Source of the DNA: Metabacillus sp. FJAT-52054
GTDB lineage: Bacteria > Bacillota > Bacilli > Bacillales > Bacillaceae
Reading direction: 5' to 3'
DNA length: 64,000 nucleotides
Assembly: GCF_037201815.1 (NCBI RefSeq)
Contig: NZ_CP147407.1
Coordinates: 248,001-312,000, forward strand
Positions 26,874 to 40,906 of the stretch are shown piece by piece (positions within the stretch are counted from its first letter, which is position 1; every line of letters begins with the position of its first letter). The translations under genes and the position numbers were made by a program. Under the pieces are notes generated by a model. It searched no databases and was not told the origin of the DNA. It was given only the letters and a program-made list of their open reading frames with translations.

Positions 26874-27881
26874 ATGGAATTCAAGGAAGTTGTAGAAACT
26901 AAATATCGAGAGCTGCTGCACAATTATATAAGCGAACTAACAGAAACAGCACTATATCAAGGACAAAAATTCAGCAGACAAACGCTTCAGCAGCAAATTC
27001 CTCCTGAGGAAATTGTCAGCATCCACCGGAAAGTGCTTCAGGAACTGTATCCGGATATTCAGGAAGATGTGCTGAACTCTCTTGATTTTCTCCTTGAAGT
27101 GATGATGGGGTATGGACTTGCCTATCAGGAGCATCAAATTTTAAGGGATAAACAGCTTGAGATTAAGTCGGAGATTGAAATAGCCGCTAATGTGCAGCAG
27201 ACATTGCTGGAAACGAAAATTCCGAACTGCAAAGAACTGGATATCGGTGCAGTGAGTATACCATCCAAACAAATGAATGGAGATTATCATCATTTTGTCC
27301 AGGATGAGAATCACATTAGCATTGCACTGGCCGATGTAATTGGAAAAGGAATTCCGGCTGCTTTATGTATGTCGATGATTAAATACACGATGGACAGCCT
27401 TCCGGAATCACGTAAAGATCCTGGATTTGTGCTGGAAAACCTTAACCGTGTAGTTGAACAGAACGTGGATCCAAGTATGTTTATTACGATGTTCTACGGA
27501 ATGTACGATTTGCACAGCCATTTGTTTTCATTTGCATCTGCGGGGCACGAACCCGGTTTTTATTATTCAAAGCGGGAAGATGTTTTCCATGATCTTGATG
27601 CAAGGGGACTGGTTCTCGGCGTTGATCAGAACGTGAAATACAAGCAGTATGATAAAAAAGTGGAATGCGGAGACATAATTGTTCTTTTATCTGACGGTGT
27701 TTCCGAGAGCAGATCTGAAGACGGATTTGTTGAGAGATGCGAGATTTCTAATTTAATCAGAAAATATGAACACCTTCCCGCGCAGAAAATTGCAGACACG
27801 ATTTATCAGGAATTTTTATCTATGCAGGATTTTCAGCTAAGGGATGATTTTACCTTTATTATTATCCGCAGAAATGTTTAA
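26874..27881 (+). CDS. rsbU: PP2C-type phosphatase RsbU
   Basis: A 335-aa protein with an N-terminal RsbT-binding helical domain (about 1-85), a linker coiled coil, and a C-terminal PP2C/SpoIIE domain. Metal-binding acids are visible in ALADVIGKGIPAA (near 155), LLSDGVSES (near 278) and RDDFTFIII (near 323). It dephosphorylates RsbV~P to activate sigma-B. Its last codons contain the GTTTAA element of the internal sigma-B promoter. Confidence 0.96.
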   Translation: MEFKEVVETKYRELLHNYISELTETALYQGQKFSRQTLQQQIPPEEIVSIHRKVLQELYPDIQEDVLNSLDFLLEVMMGYGLAYQEHQILRDKQLEIKSEIEIAANVQQTLLETKIPNCKELDIGAVSIPSKQMNGDYHHFVQDENHISIALADVIGKGIPAALCMSMIKYTMDSLPESRKDPGFVLENLNRVVEQNVDPSMFITMFYGMYDLHSHLFSFASAGHEPGFYYSKREDVFHDLDARGLVLGVDQNVKYKQYDKKVECGDIIVLLSDGVSESRSEDGFVERCEISNLIRKYEHLPAQKIADTIYQEFLSMQDFQLRDDFTFIIIRRNV

Positions 27882-27901
27882 TAGTATTTGGAAAAGGGTA
27901 G
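27876..27901 (+). promoter_or_regulatory. sigma-B promoter of rsbV-rsbW-sigB-rsbX
   Basis: GTTTAA, 14-nt spacer, GGGTAG; consensus is GTTTAA-N12-15-GGGTAT. It overlaps the rsbU stop codon and stands 42 nt before rsbV, where the autoregulatory sigma-B promoter lies in B. subtilis. Confidence 0.9.
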
Positions 27902-27942
27902 GAAACTAGTAGCATAAATCGTATTGTCTGAGGTGAATTTTA

Positions 27943-28275
27943 ATGAATTTAAAAACAACTATTGAGAATATGGAACAAATGACGAAAGTAACAGTTTCAG
28001 GAGAAATTGATGCTTATACAGCGCCAAAGCTTAGAGAAGAATTACTTCCGCTTGCAGAACAAACCAAACCGCAGCTAGTGATCAGCCTGCGTGATGTATC
28101 ATATATGGATAGTACAGGTCTCGGTGTGTTTGTCGGACTTTTAAAAACAGTGAGGAAAAATGAAGGCGAGCTCCGCCTTGTTGAACTTTCCGACCGTCTT
28201 GAAAGATTATTTACAATCACTGGACTTAATGACATCATCGATATTTCATCAAAAGCAGAAGGTGGGGTACAATGA
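27943..28275 (+). CDS. rsbV: anti-anti-sigma factor RsbV
   Basis: A 110-aa STAS protein. Phosphorylatable Ser57 lies in [13 protein letters not shown]. Unphosphorylated RsbV captures RsbW and frees sigma-B. GAGGTGAA precedes the ATG. Overlaps rsbW by 4 nt. Confidence 0.97.
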   Translation: MNLKTTIENMEQMTKVTVSGEIDAYTAPKLREELLPLAEQTKPQLVISLRDVSYMDSTGLGVFVGLLKTVRKNEGELRLVELSDRLERLFTITGLNDIIDISSKAEGGVQ

Positions 28276-28754
28276 ATTCAATCGTGGATTACATTGAAAT
28301 GAAAATTCCTGCAAGACCTGAATATGTGGGCATTGTCCGCCTTACACTCTCAGGGATTGCCAGCCGCATGGGTTATTCTTATGATGAAATTGAAGATCTT
28401 AAAATTGCTACAAGTGAAGCTTGCACAAACGCTGTGCAGCACGCGTATAAGAATGTTGAAAAAGGCGAAGTGACCATTGGATTTGGTCTGTATGAAGACC
28501 GGCTTGAAGTAATGGTTTCTGATACTGGACAGAGCTTTAATTTCGAAGCGAAGAAGAAGGAATTAGGGCCTTATTCTTCAAACGCCAGTGTAGATTCCCT
28601 GCCGGAAGGAGGGTTAGGCCTTTATTTGATGGAAACGCTCATGGATGAGGTCCGTGTGCAGATCAGCACTGGAGTCACCGTATTTTTAACCAAGTTTTTA
28701 AACGGGGAGCGGGTGAACCATGACACAACCGTCACAAACTACGAAGCTAACTAA
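28272..28754 (+). CDS. rsbW: anti-sigma-B factor and kinase RsbW
   Basis: A 160-aa GHKL kinase/anti-sigma factor. N box [15 protein letters not shown] is near residue 53, G1 VSDTGQSF near 87, and [16 protein letters not shown] near 115. It binds sigma-B or phosphorylates RsbV. The 3' end overlaps sigB by 35 nt, giving close stoichiometric coupling. Confidence 0.97.
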   Translation: MNSIVDYIEMKIPARPEYVGIVRLTLSGIASRMGYSYDEIEDLKIATSEACTNAVQHAYKNVEKGEVTIGFGLYEDRLEVMVSDTGQSFNFEAKKKELGPYSSNASVDSLPEGGLGLYLMETLMDEVRVQISTGVTVFLTKFLNGERVNHDTTVTNYEAN

Positions 28755-29511
28755 AGAACAAGTAAATGAACTAATAACCGCTTACCAGGAGACACAGGAT
28801 GATCAGGCTCAAACGGATTTAGTCCATCACTATAGAGGTCTTGTTGAAACCCTTGCCAAGAAATACTCCCGTGGGAAAAGCTTTCATGAAGACCTGCTTC
28901 AGGTAGGAATGATCGGCCTTTTAGGTGCGATTAGGAGGTACGATTCTGAAGTTGGGAAATCGTTTGAAGCTTTTGCAATTCCAACGATAATCGGCGAAAT
29001 CAAAAGATTTCTCCGCGATAAGACATGGAGCGTCCATGTACCGCGAAGAATCAAAGAACTCGGACCGAAGATTAAGGCCGCTGTGGATGAACTGACAAAT
29101 ACTCTTCAGCGTTCGCCGAAAGTGTATGAAATTGCTGAATACCTTGAAGTGTCAGAGGAAGAAGTGCTCGAAACGATGGAAATGGGAAAAAGCTATCAGG
29201 CTTTATCTGTTGACCACTCGATTGAAGCAGATCCTGACGGCAGCACGGTTACCATTCTTGATATCGTTGGTTCTCAGGATGATGGATTCGAACGGGTTAA
29301 CCAGCGTATGATGCTTGAAAGTGTGCTCCATGTTCTTTCTGAGCGGGAAAAGCAAATTATTCAGCTGACGTTTATTGAAAACAAAAGCCAGAAGGAAGCC
29401 GGAGAGGAATTAGGTATTTCTCAAATGCATGTTTCAAGGCTTCAGCGCAGAGCTATTCATAAGCTGAAAGAAGCTCTGGCAGCTGATAAATCTGTGGAGT
29501 ACTATCAATGA
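28720..29511 (+). CDS. sigB: general stress sigma factor SigB
   Basis: A 263-aa group 3 sigma-70 factor. Region 2 (GLVETLAKKYSRG, DLLQVGMIGLLGAIRRYD, FEAFAIPTIIGEIKRFLRD) is followed by region 3 (VPRRIKELGPKI) and the region 4 helix-turn-helix (QKEAGEELGISQMHVSRLQRRA). Start ATG lies inside rsbW after GGGGAGCGGGTG. Overlaps rsbX by 4 nt. Confidence 0.97.
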   Translation: MTQPSQTTKLTKEQVNELITAYQETQDDQAQTDLVHHYRGLVETLAKKYSRGKSFHEDLLQVGMIGLLGAIRRYDSEVGKSFEAFAIPTIIGEIKRFLRDKTWSVHVPRRIKELGPKIKAAVDELTNTLQRSPKVYEIAEYLEVSEEEVLETMEMGKSYQALSVDHSIEADPDGSTVTILDIVGSQDDGFERVNQRMMLESVLHVLSEREKQIIQLTFIENKSQKEAGEELGISQMHVSRLQRRAIHKLKEALAADKSVEYYQ

Positions 29512-30107
29512 TTGAGCGGGAAACAAATGAACGGGTTCGCGCTTTAGCCTTTCAGCTCCAAAAAAAAGGGAAAGTTCTCTGCGGAGACAGTTTCTTTATG
29601 AAAACAACAGAGGATTATTTTGTTTGTTCCCTTGCAGACGGACTTGGCAGTGGGGAATTGGCACATGAATCCTCGCAGGCAATCAGTGATTTGGTGGAAA
29701 TGCATCATGAAGAAAATGTCGAACAGCTATTAATCCGCTGCAATCAGGCATTAAAAGAAAAGCGCGGAGCAACAGTTTCTATTTTTAAAATGGCGTTTGC
29801 AGATCAGCAGCTATCCTATGGATCAATTGGGAATATACGTTTTGTGTTGTATAACCCTGCGGGAGACTTCGTTTATCCTCTGCCTGTCCTCGGGTACATG
29901 TCCGGCAAACCTCAAAAATTTAAAATAAATTCTTATTCTTATCAGCCGGGTGCTAAATTTATCGTCCATTCGGATGGTCTGAAAATCTCGGCAATAAAAT
30001 CATTGCTGAGGGATTATGATACGGTGGAACATATATCAGACGCATTAGAATCATACACGCTCGATCGTGATGATGATTTAACCTATATAGTCGGTCAAAT
30101 TTTTTAA
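29508..30107 (+). CDS. rsbX: feedback phosphatase RsbX
   Basis: A 199-aa PP2C-type phosphatase. VCSLADGLGSGE near residue 37 and the C-terminal RDDDLTYIVGQ provide the metal-binding acids. It dephosphorylates RsbS and RsbR and resets the stressosome. Last gene of the operon; I see no convincing terminator between it and tex. Confidence 0.94.
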   Translation: MIERETNERVRALAFQLQKKGKVLCGDSFFMKTTEDYFVCSLADGLGSGELAHESSQAISDLVEMHHEENVEQLLIRCNQALKEKRGATVSIFKMAFADQQLSYGSIGNIRFVLYNPAGDFVYPLPVLGYMSGKPQKFKINSYSYQPGAKFIVHSDGLKISAIKSLLRDYDTVEHISDALESYTLDRDDDLTYIVGQIF

Positions 30108-30207
30108 AGTTTATAAAAAATTGGCCGGCTATTTATTTTGCTTTCTGTTAACGGTCCTCTGTTTTTTGTTATGATAGTAACATCTCGCAAATCGGAGGAT
30201 GTTTACG

Positions 30208-32376
30208 ATGGAACTGGAAAATCAGGATCGTTTATTAAAAGTACTGACTGAGAATTTAAAGATTCCTTATAAACAAGTGAAAAGTGTGATTGCCCTTCTT
30301 GAAGAAGGAAACACGGTACCCTTTATCGCCCGTTATCGAAAAGAGATGACAGGCGCATTGGATGAGGTTCAGATTAGAGACATTTCTGAATCATGGCAAT
30401 ACATGCTGAACCTTGAAGGCAGAAAAGCGGAAGTAATTCGTTTGATTGAAGAGCAAGGAAAATTAACGGATGAGCTGAAAAAAGACATTACAGCTGCTGT
30501 AAAGCTGCAGCAGGTTGAGGATTTATACAGACCATACAAACAAAAAAGACGGACTAAGGCAACAGCTGCGAAGGAAAAAGGGCTTGAGCCCCTTGCACAA
30601 TGGATTATGCAGCTGCCACTTTCTGAAAAACCCGAACAAAAAGCTAAAGCCTTTATAGATGGGGATAAAGGTGTTGAGACAGTGGAAGACGCTTTGCAGG
30701 GGGCGAAGGATATCATAGCAGAGAAAATAGCGGATGAACCTGCCTATAGAAAGTGGATCCGGGAGCAAGCGTTTAAAAAAGGCATGATCGTAACGGCAGC
30801 CAAAGACAAGGAGAAAGATGAAAAGAATGTCTTTGAGATGTATTACGAATATGAAGAGCCTGTTCATAAAGCAGCACCTCATAGAGTATTAGCTATGAAC
30901 CGCGGGGAAAAAGAAGACATTCTCCGCATATCGGTGAAAACCCCTGCGGACCAAGTGCTCACTTACCTGGTCAGACAGGAGCTTGGTTCCAAGCATACCT
31001 CGGTGAAACAGCTTATGGAAGAAGCAATTGAAGATGCTTATAAACGTTTGATCGAGCCTTCAATTGAACGGGAAATTAGAAAAGAACTAACGGAAAAAGC
31101 CGATGCACAGGCCATTCATATCTTTTCAGAAAACTTAAGAAACCTGCTCCTTCAGCCTCCATTGAAAGGAAGGGTAGTGCTTGGTCTCGACCCTGCATAC
31201 CGGACAGGCTGCAAGCTCGCGGTTGTAAGTGAAACCGGAAAAGTGCTTCATATCGGAGTGATTTATCCGCATGCGCCCGTCAATAAGCGGGAAGAAGCGA
31301 TGCAAACCATTCTTAAGCTGATTCAGGACTATCAAATTGAAGTAATCGCTGTTGGGAATGGAACGGCATCGAGAGAGAGTGAACAGCTCGCGGCCGACGC
31401 AATCCAGCAATCCGGAAAAGATTTAGCTTATCTTATTGTGAATGAAGCAGGAGCTAGTGTATATTCGGCATCTGATTTGGCAAGAGAGGAATTCCCTGAC
31501 CTGAAAGTAGAGGAAAGAAGTGCGGTTTCCATTGCAAGAAGGCTTCAGGATCCACTCGCTGAGCTTGTAAAGATTGATCCGAAATCGGTTGGTGTCGGAC
31601 AATACCAGCATGATGTAAGCCAGAAGAACCTGAATGATTCCCTGACGTTTGTTGTGGAAACAGTAGTAAATAGGGTTGGAGTGAACGTAAACACCGCTTC
31701 GCCTGCCCTGCTTCAATACGTTTCCGGGCTTTCGAAGACTGTTGCTCAAAACATTGTGAAAAAGCGGGAAGAGCTGGGTAAGATTACAAGCAGAACCCAG
31801 CTCAAAGGGATCCCCCGTTTAGGTGCTAAAACATATGAACAGGCAGTAGGCTTTCTTCGGGTAATTGATGGGGAACAGCCGCTTGATCGGACGTCGATTC
31901 ACCCTGAAAGCTATAAGGTCGTAACAGCGCTGCTAAAGCACCTGGATTCTTCGCCTGCTGAGCTGGGCAGCGAAAGCCTGAAGGAAAAAATAAAGAACCT
32001 CGATATAAAAGAAGCATCTGCTGCATTTGGTGTAGGAGAGCTGACCCTGAAAGACATTTGCGATGCATTGGTTCAGCCCGGACGTGATCCTCGTGATGAA
32101 GTAGCGAAGCCTCTCCTTAAGAAAAACGTATTAAAGCTCGAGGATTTAAGCAAAGGACTGGAACTTCAGGGAACAGTACGGAATGTAGTCGATTTTGGTG
32201 CGTTTGTAGATATCGGAGTAAAACAGGACGGGCTTGTTCACATTTCAAAACTGAGCCGGCAGTATGTAAAGCATCCTCTGGATGTGGTGAGCGTAGGCGA
32301 TGTAGTGACCGTATGGGTGGACTCAGTTGACGTTCATAAAGGAAGAGTTTCATTAACGATGCTCTCAGATCAATAA
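30208..32376 (+). CDS. tex: Tex-family RNA-binding protein (YdcI)
   Basis: A 722-aa protein from ATG 30208, 9 nt after CGGAGG; an ATG three codons upstream is too close to that site. Domains in order: N-terminal helical Tex domain, YqgF/RNase H-like fold (VVLGLDPAYRTGCKLAVV near 320), two HhH motifs (near 500-560) and a C-terminal S1 domain (LQGTVRNVVDFGAFVDIGV near 650). Tex proteins affect transcription and RNA metabolism. A terminator follows. Confidence 0.95.
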   Translation: MELENQDRLLKVLTENLKIPYKQVKSVIALLEEGNTVPFIARYRKEMTGALDEVQIRDISESWQYMLNLEGRKAEVIRLIEEQGKLTDELKKDITAAVKLQQVEDLYRPYKQKRRTKATAAKEKGLEPLAQWIMQLPLSEKPEQKAKAFIDGDKGVETVEDALQGAKDIIAEKIADEPAYRKWIREQAFKKGMIVTAAKDKEKDEKNVFEMYYEYEEPVHKAAPHRVLAMNRGEKEDILRISVKTPADQVLTYLVRQELGSKHTSVKQLMEEAIEDAYKRLIEPSIEREIRKELTEKADAQAIHIFSENLRNLLLQPPLKGRVVLGLDPAYRTGCKLAVVSETGKVLHIGVIYPHAPVNKREEAMQTILKLIQDYQIEVIAVGNGTASRESEQLAADAIQQSGKDLAYLIVNEAGASVYSASDLAREEFPDLKVEERSAVSIARRLQDPLAELVKIDPKSVGVGQYQHDVSQKNLNDSLTFVVETVVNRVGVNVNTASPALLQYVSGLSKTVAQNIVKKREELGKITSRTQLKGIPRLGAKTYEQAVGFLRVIDGEQPLDRTSIHPESYKVVTALLKHLDSSPAELGSESLKEKIKNLDIKEASAAFGVGELTLKDICDALVQPGRDPRDEVAKPLLKKNVLKLEDLSKGLELQGTVRNVVDFGAFVDIGVKQDGLVHISKLSRQYVKHPLDVVSVGDVVTVWVDSVDVHKGRVSLTMLSDQ

Positions 32377-32395
32377 AAAACGTAAGAACCGAGGA

Positions 32396-32420
32396 AACAC
32401 TGCTCCCGATTAGCAGTGTT
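32396..32420 (+). terminator. terminator of tex
   Basis: Nine-bp stem AACACTGCT/AGCAGTGTT, 7-nt loop, T7. Confidence 0.9.
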
Positions 32421-32631
32421 TTTTTCTGTAAAAATACCAGCATTGATTCAGAAGCTTTATCTGATAGCAATTTTTTTCATGAAAAGCACGCATCATCTGA
32501 TTTTTTAACCATGATGGCATTGCTCATACCTCCTTAGCCGTTATAATGGAGTATGGGTATTAGCTAATGTATGCAATGAGTAAATGTCCTGTTCTTTGAA
32601 CAGGCCGAATAAAGAAAGGTGTTACATTCAT

Positions 32632-33081
32632 ATGGATCAGCAGCAGCTGCAAGTGCTCGTTGAAGAACTATCTTCCAAGTATTTTAATAAACCATTTACC
32701 CATAAAGCGGTGTTCAATAACAGGCTCAGATCAACTGGCGGAAGATATATGCTTTCCTCACACAATATTGAAATCAATCCAAAGCAGCTTGATGAGCATG
32801 GAAGAGAAGCGATTGAAGGTATTATTAAGCACGAACTCTGTCACTACCATCTTCATCTGGAGGGAAAAGGATACCGTCATCGGGATCAGGATTTCAGAAA
32901 ACTGCTTAAGCAGGTGGGAGCTCCCCGTTTTTGTACACCAATTCCTTCTTTGAAAACTCAAAAGCCCCTTCATCTCTATAAATGCAAAGAATGTCTTCAG
33001 CGCTTCGAACGGAAACGAAGAATGGATACGAAGAAGTATGTGTGCGGAAAGTGCGGAGGCCGGATTAAACAGTTGAATTAG
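32632..33081 (+). CDS. SprT-like zinc protein (YdcK)
   Basis: A 149-aa protein from ATG 32632. The open frame extends 16 codons upstream, but AAAGAAAGGTG fits this ATG. The metalloprotease-type motif HELCH is at residues 67-71 (H67, E68, H71). The C-terminus carries two CxxC pairs (CKEC near 119, CGKC near 142), a zinc ribbon. The SprT-like family is named for similarity to eukaryotic Spartan; in Bacilli its substrate is unknown. Position after tex agrees with B. subtilis ydcK. Confidence 0.92.
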   Translation: MDQQQLQVLVEELSSKYFNKPFTHKAVFNNRLRSTGGRYMLSSHNIEINPKQLDEHGREAIEGIIKHELCHYHLHLEGKGYRHRDQDFRKLLKQVGAPRFCTPIPSLKTQKPLHLYKCKECLQRFERKRRMDTKKYVCGKCGGRIKQLN

Positions 33082-33084
33082 GTG

Positions 33085-33113
33085 TTGACGGCGGTTGGTA
33101 TGTATGGTAAATT
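33085..33113 (+). promoter_or_regulatory. candidate upstream promoter of the tRNA-rRNA operon
   Basis: TTGACG, 17-nt spacer, TAAATT, directly after the SprT-like stop codon. Confidence 0.5.
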
Positions 33114-33166
33114 ATAAAAGCCGTCGTTGAGAGACAGGCTTCATGATTAATTGTTGAATAATAGTA

Positions 33167-33195
33167 TTGACTTCGAGTCATAATTTACCTATAAT
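33167..33195 (+). promoter_or_regulatory. promoter of the tRNA-rRNA operon
   Basis: TTGACT, 17-nt spacer, TATAAT, 23 nt before tRNA-Asn. Confidence 0.85.
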
Positions 33196-33218
33196 AAAGA
33201 AAGTCTGCTGTTTATTAT

Positions 33219-33293
33219 TCCGCAGTAGCTCAGTGGTAGAGCTATCGGCTGTTAACCGATCGGTCGCAGGTTCGAGTCCTGCCTGCGGAGCCA
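33219..33293 (+). tRNA. tRNA-Asn (anticodon GTT)
   Basis: Full cloverleaf: acceptor TCCGCAG/CTGCGGA, anticodon stem around CTGTTAACC, T-loop GGTTCGAGTCC; CCA is encoded. Confidence 0.97.
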
Positions 33294-33318
33294 TATTTTT
33301 ATTAATCAGTACACAGAT

Positions 33319-33409
33319 GGGGAAGTACTCAAGTGGCTGAAGAGGCGCCCCTGCTAAGGGTGTAGGTCGTGTAAGCGGCGCGAGGGTTCAAATCCCTCCT
33401 TCTCCGCCA
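33319..33409 (+). tRNA. tRNA-Ser (anticodon GCT)
   Basis: Class II tRNA with a long variable arm; acceptor GGGGAAG/CTTCTCC, anticodon loop CTGCTAA, encoded CCA. Confidence 0.96.
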
Positions 33410-33424
33410 TCTAATTTTCAACAT

Positions 33425-33496
33425 GGCCCGTTGGTCAAGCGGTTAAGACACCGCCCTTTCACGGCGGTAACACGGGTTCGAATCCCGTACGGGTCA
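33425..33496 (+). tRNA. tRNA-Glu (anticodon TTC), CCA not encoded
   Basis: Acceptor GGCCCGT/ACGGGTC, anticodon loop CTTTCAC, T-loop GGTTCGAATCC. After the discriminator A comes TTTT, so CCA must be added by the nucleotidyltransferase. Confidence 0.96.
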
Positions 33497-33564
33497 TTTT
33501 TTGTTTTCGGACAAGTTCTGATGCGTACAGAGGATTTAGATTCCTTTGGACGATTAGAGAATAT

Positions 33565-33639
33565 TGGGCTATAGCCAAGCGGTAAGGCAACGGACTTTGA
33601 CTCCGTCATGCGTTGGTTCGAATCCAGCTAGCCCAGCCA
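33565..33639 (+). tRNA. tRNA-Gln (anticodon TTG)
   Basis: Acceptor TGGGCTA/TAGCCCA, anticodon loop CTTTGAC, encoded CCA. Confidence 0.97.
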
Positions 33640-33642
33640 TCC

Positions 33643-33718
33643 GAGCCATTAGCTCAGTCGGTAGAGCATCTGACTTTTAATCAGAGGGTCGAAGGTTCGA
33701 GTCCTTCATGGCTCACCA
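33643..33718 (+). tRNA. tRNA-Lys (anticodon TTT)
   Basis: Acceptor GAGCCAT/ATGGCTC, anticodon loop CTTTTAA, encoded CCA; only 3 nt after tRNA-Gln. Confidence 0.97.
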
Positions 33719-33733
33719 TTTACATTTTCATAT

Positions 33734-33815
33734 GCGGGTGTGGCGGAATTGGCAGACGCACTAGACTTAGGATCTAGCGCCTTACGGCGTGGGGGTTCGA
33801 CTCCCTTCACCCGCA
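33734..33815 (+). tRNA. tRNA-Leu (anticodon TAG), CCA not encoded
   Basis: Class II tRNA; acceptor GCGGGTG/CACCCGC, anticodon loop CTTAGGA. The sequence after the discriminator A is CTTT, without CCA. Confidence 0.96.
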
Positions 33816-33834
33816 CTTTATTTTAACTTAACAT

Positions 33835-33920
<86 letters not shown>

Positions 33921-33940
33921 AAAAAACTTTTTGAAAAGTG

Positions 33941-33969
33941 TTGACAAGAAATTAACGATTTGATATTAT
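33941..33969 (+). promoter_or_regulatory. internal promoter within the tRNA array
   Basis: TTGACA, 17-nt spacer, TATTAT, 16 nt before tRNA-Arg. It can drive the last three tRNAs and the rRNA genes. A rrn-type strong promoter. Confidence 0.88.
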
Positions 33970-33984
33970 ATATAAGTCGCCGAT

Positions 33985-34061
33985 GCGCCCGTAGCTCAAT
34001 TGGATAGAGCATTTGACTACGAATCAAAAGGTTAGAGGTTCGAGTCCTCTCGGGCGCGCCA
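33985..34061 (+). tRNA. tRNA-Arg (anticodon ACG)
   Basis: Acceptor GCGCCCG/CGGGCGC, anticodon loop CTACGAA, encoded CCA. Confidence 0.97.
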
Positions 34062-34077
34062 TATAAACTTGCGGTTG

Positions 34078-34154
34078 CGGGAAGTAGCTCAGCTTGGTAG
34101 AGCACTTGGTTTGGGACCAAGGGGTCGCAGGTTCGAATCCTGTCTTCCCGACCA
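34078..34154 (+). tRNA. tRNA-Pro (anticodon TGG)
   Basis: Acceptor CGGGAAG/CTTCCCG, anticodon loop TTTGGGA, encoded CCA. Confidence 0.97.
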
Positions 34155-34173
34155 GAAGTATACATATAATAAT

Positions 34174-34247
34174 GCGGGTGTAGTTTAATGGTAAAACCTC
34201 AGCCTTCCAAGCTGATGTCGTGGGTTCGATTCCCATCACCCGCTCCA
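34174..34247 (+). tRNA. tRNA-Gly (anticodon TCC)
   Basis: Acceptor GCGGGTG/CACCCGC, anticodon loop CTTCCAA, encoded CCA. About 85 nt of leader with a TCTTTGAAAAC box-A-like element separate it from 16S rRNA; no promoter is seen in that gap. Confidence 0.97.
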
Positions 34248-34331
34248 ATTTTTGAAATGATCTTTGAAAACTAAACAAATCGAAGTGCCAACGTTAATTC
34301 TAGAGCAACAAACAAGAGCTAGTCAAACTAC

Positions 34332-39042
<4,711 letters not shown>

Positions 39043-39115
39043 TATTCAAGTAAGGCTGCTTCACTCGTGCAGCAATCGTTATCTAGTTTTGAAAGAGCAA
39101 TCTTTCAACCACATA

Positions 39116-39231
<116 letters not shown>

Positions 39232-39285
39232 ATGAGAGTTATTCCAGGGACAGCATGTCTGTCCTTGAGATAACCTTAATGAAGT

Positions 39286-39313
39286 ACTTTTTATTGTCGC
39301 GGGGTGGAGCAAC
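39286..39313 (+). pseudogene. truncated 5' fragment of tRNA-fMet with its upstream flank
   Basis: TACTTTTTATTGTCGCGGGG continued by TGGAGCA repeats almost exactly the sequence at 39421-39447 that leads into the intact tRNA-fMet (differences at two bases). After GTGGAGCA the copy diverges and the rest of the tRNA is missing. Confidence 0.75.
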
Positions 39314-39433
39314 GAGCAATGCTTCCGTGAAAAAGCTTCGAGTTGTACTCGCCGAGCTGCTGCTTGGTTTTGCTTCCTGAGGCGAGGACAGTCTACTGTC
39401 CATAAGCATACTAAACTTAATACTTTCTATTAT

Positions 39434-39510
<77 letters not shown>

Positions 39511-39514
39511 AAAT

Positions 39515-39591
39515 GGTCCGGTAGTTCAGTTGGTTAGAATGCCTGCCTGTCACGCAGGAGGTCGCGGGTTCGAGTCCCGTCCGGACCGCCA
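39515..39591 (+). tRNA. tRNA-Asp (anticodon GTC)
   Basis: Acceptor GGTCCGG/CCGGACC, anticodon loop CTGTCAC, encoded CCA. Confidence 0.97.
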
Positions 39592-39607
39592 TTACATGTA
39601 TAAGACA

Positions 39608-39626
39608 ACGAAACGTGATGTTTCGT
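39608..39626 (+). terminator. terminator of the rRNA-tRNA operon
   Basis: Stem ACGAAAC/GTTTCGT, 5-nt loop, T7. Confidence 0.85.
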
Positions 39627-39743
39627 TTTTTTTATGCTTATTTTTTGGTGCGGCGGACTTGGATAAACGAATGGAGTGCGCTAAACTGTTTATAATGATA
39701 CAAGAACGAAAGGCTTCACTATATAGAATGACAGGTGATCATC

Positions 39744-40223
39744 ATGAAAGCTTTTGAAACGGCTTCTTCTTCCGCACTTTTCACTCAGGCTCTATCAGAA
39801 AAACTGGCCCTGCTTCTGCAAGGAGGGGATGTTTTGACGCTTGAGGGAGATTTGGGCGCCGGAAAAACTACGTTCACGAAAGGATTGGCAAAGGGACTGG
39901 GCATTAAGAAGATTGTAAACAGCCCTACTTTTACCATCATGAAAGAATATCATGGGGGACGCCTTTCTTTATACCATATGGATGTTTACAGACTGGATGA
40001 AGAAAGTGAAGCGCTTGGATTCGAGGAATATTTCGAAGGCAGCGGTGTCACAGTGATTGAATGGGCTCATCTGATACAGGATCAGCTTCCTGTCGAACGG
40101 CTTGAGATTGGTCTGTTCCGCACGGGAGATGAGGAGAGAAGCATCCGTTTTACTCCTCATGGGCAAAAATACATTGATATATGCAAGGAGCTTTTTGAAA
40201 ATGACGAAAGCATTAGCGATTGA
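39744..40223 (+). CDS. tsaE: t6A biosynthesis ATPase TsaE
   Basis: A 159-aa P-loop protein from ATG 39744, 6 nt after AGGTG; the frame allows a GTG three codons earlier inside that site. Walker A GDLGAGKTT has Lys41; VIEWAHLI near 110 is the conserved Trp-containing strand. It works with TsaB and TsaD to transfer the threonylcarbamoyl group to A37 of ANN-decoding tRNAs. Overlaps tsaB by 23 nt. thiL, its upstream neighbour in my recollection of B. subtilis, is absent. Confidence 0.95.
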   Translation: MKAFETASSSALFTQALSEKLALLLQGGDVLTLEGDLGAGKTTFTKGLAKGLGIKKIVNSPTFTIMKEYHGGRLSLYHMDVYRLDEESEALGFEEYFEGSGVTVIEWAHLIQDQLPVERLEIGLFRTGDEERSIRFTPHGQKYIDICKELFENDESISD

Positions 40224-40893
40224 TACATCCAACGACACGCTTGGAATAGCCTTACTTTCAGATGGAGTGGTGACAGGCGAGCTGATCACTCATGTAAAAA
40301 AGAATCACTCGGTTCGGGCGATGCCTGCCATTGAGCAGCTGCTGAAGGATTGCGGAACGATTCCGGCTGAACTTGGTGCCATCATTGCTGCGTCAGGCCC
40401 CGGTTCCTATACAGGAGTTAGAATTGGAATGACGATTGCGAAAACACTTGCATGGTCTCTTTCCATTCCTCTCTATACGGTTTCGAGTCTTGAAAGCCTT
40501 GCTGCAAACGGCCGGTATTTCCAAGGATTGATCTGTCCGATCTTTGATGCGAGGAGAGGGAGAGTGTATACCGGACTATATTCAGAGAAGAACGGAGCCA
40601 TTCTTCGCCATGCTGAGGATCAGAACATTCTTCTTGCGGACTGGCTTAAAGAATTAAAAGAGAAAAAGAAACGTGTCTTATTTATTGGACACGATGTTGA
40701 AATACACTGGGATGAGATTGAGAGTAGTCTGGGCAGTCTGGCTGCAAGGGCCGATTCGGTTCAAAACAGCCCTAGGCCTTCAGAGCTTGCAAGGATCGGT
40801 CTTCAGAAGGACCAGTCCTCTGTGCACACGGCAGTGCCGAACTATACGAGGCTGGCAGAAGCAGAGTCTAAATGGCTTGAAGAGCAAAAATAA
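40201..40893 (+). CDS. tsaB: t6A biosynthesis protein TsaB
   Basis: A 230-aa ASKHA-fold protein starting at ATG 40201, 10 nt after AAGGAG in the tsaE end. N-terminal AIDTSNDTLGIALL and ASGPGSYTGVRIGMTIAKTLA near residue 62 are diagnostic. It is the inactive partner that dimerises with TsaD. Confidence 0.95.
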   Translation: MTKALAIDTSNDTLGIALLSDGVVTGELITHVKKNHSVRAMPAIEQLLKDCGTIPAELGAIIAASGPGSYTGVRIGMTIAKTLAWSLSIPLYTVSSLESLAANGRYFQGLICPIFDARRGRVYTGLYSEKNGAILRHAEDQNILLADWLKELKEKKKRVLFIGHDVEIHWDEIESSLGSLAARADSVQNSPRPSELARIGLQKDQSSVHTAVPNYTRLAEAESKWLEEQK

Positions 40894-40906
40894 GTTGGTG
40901 GAGAAC

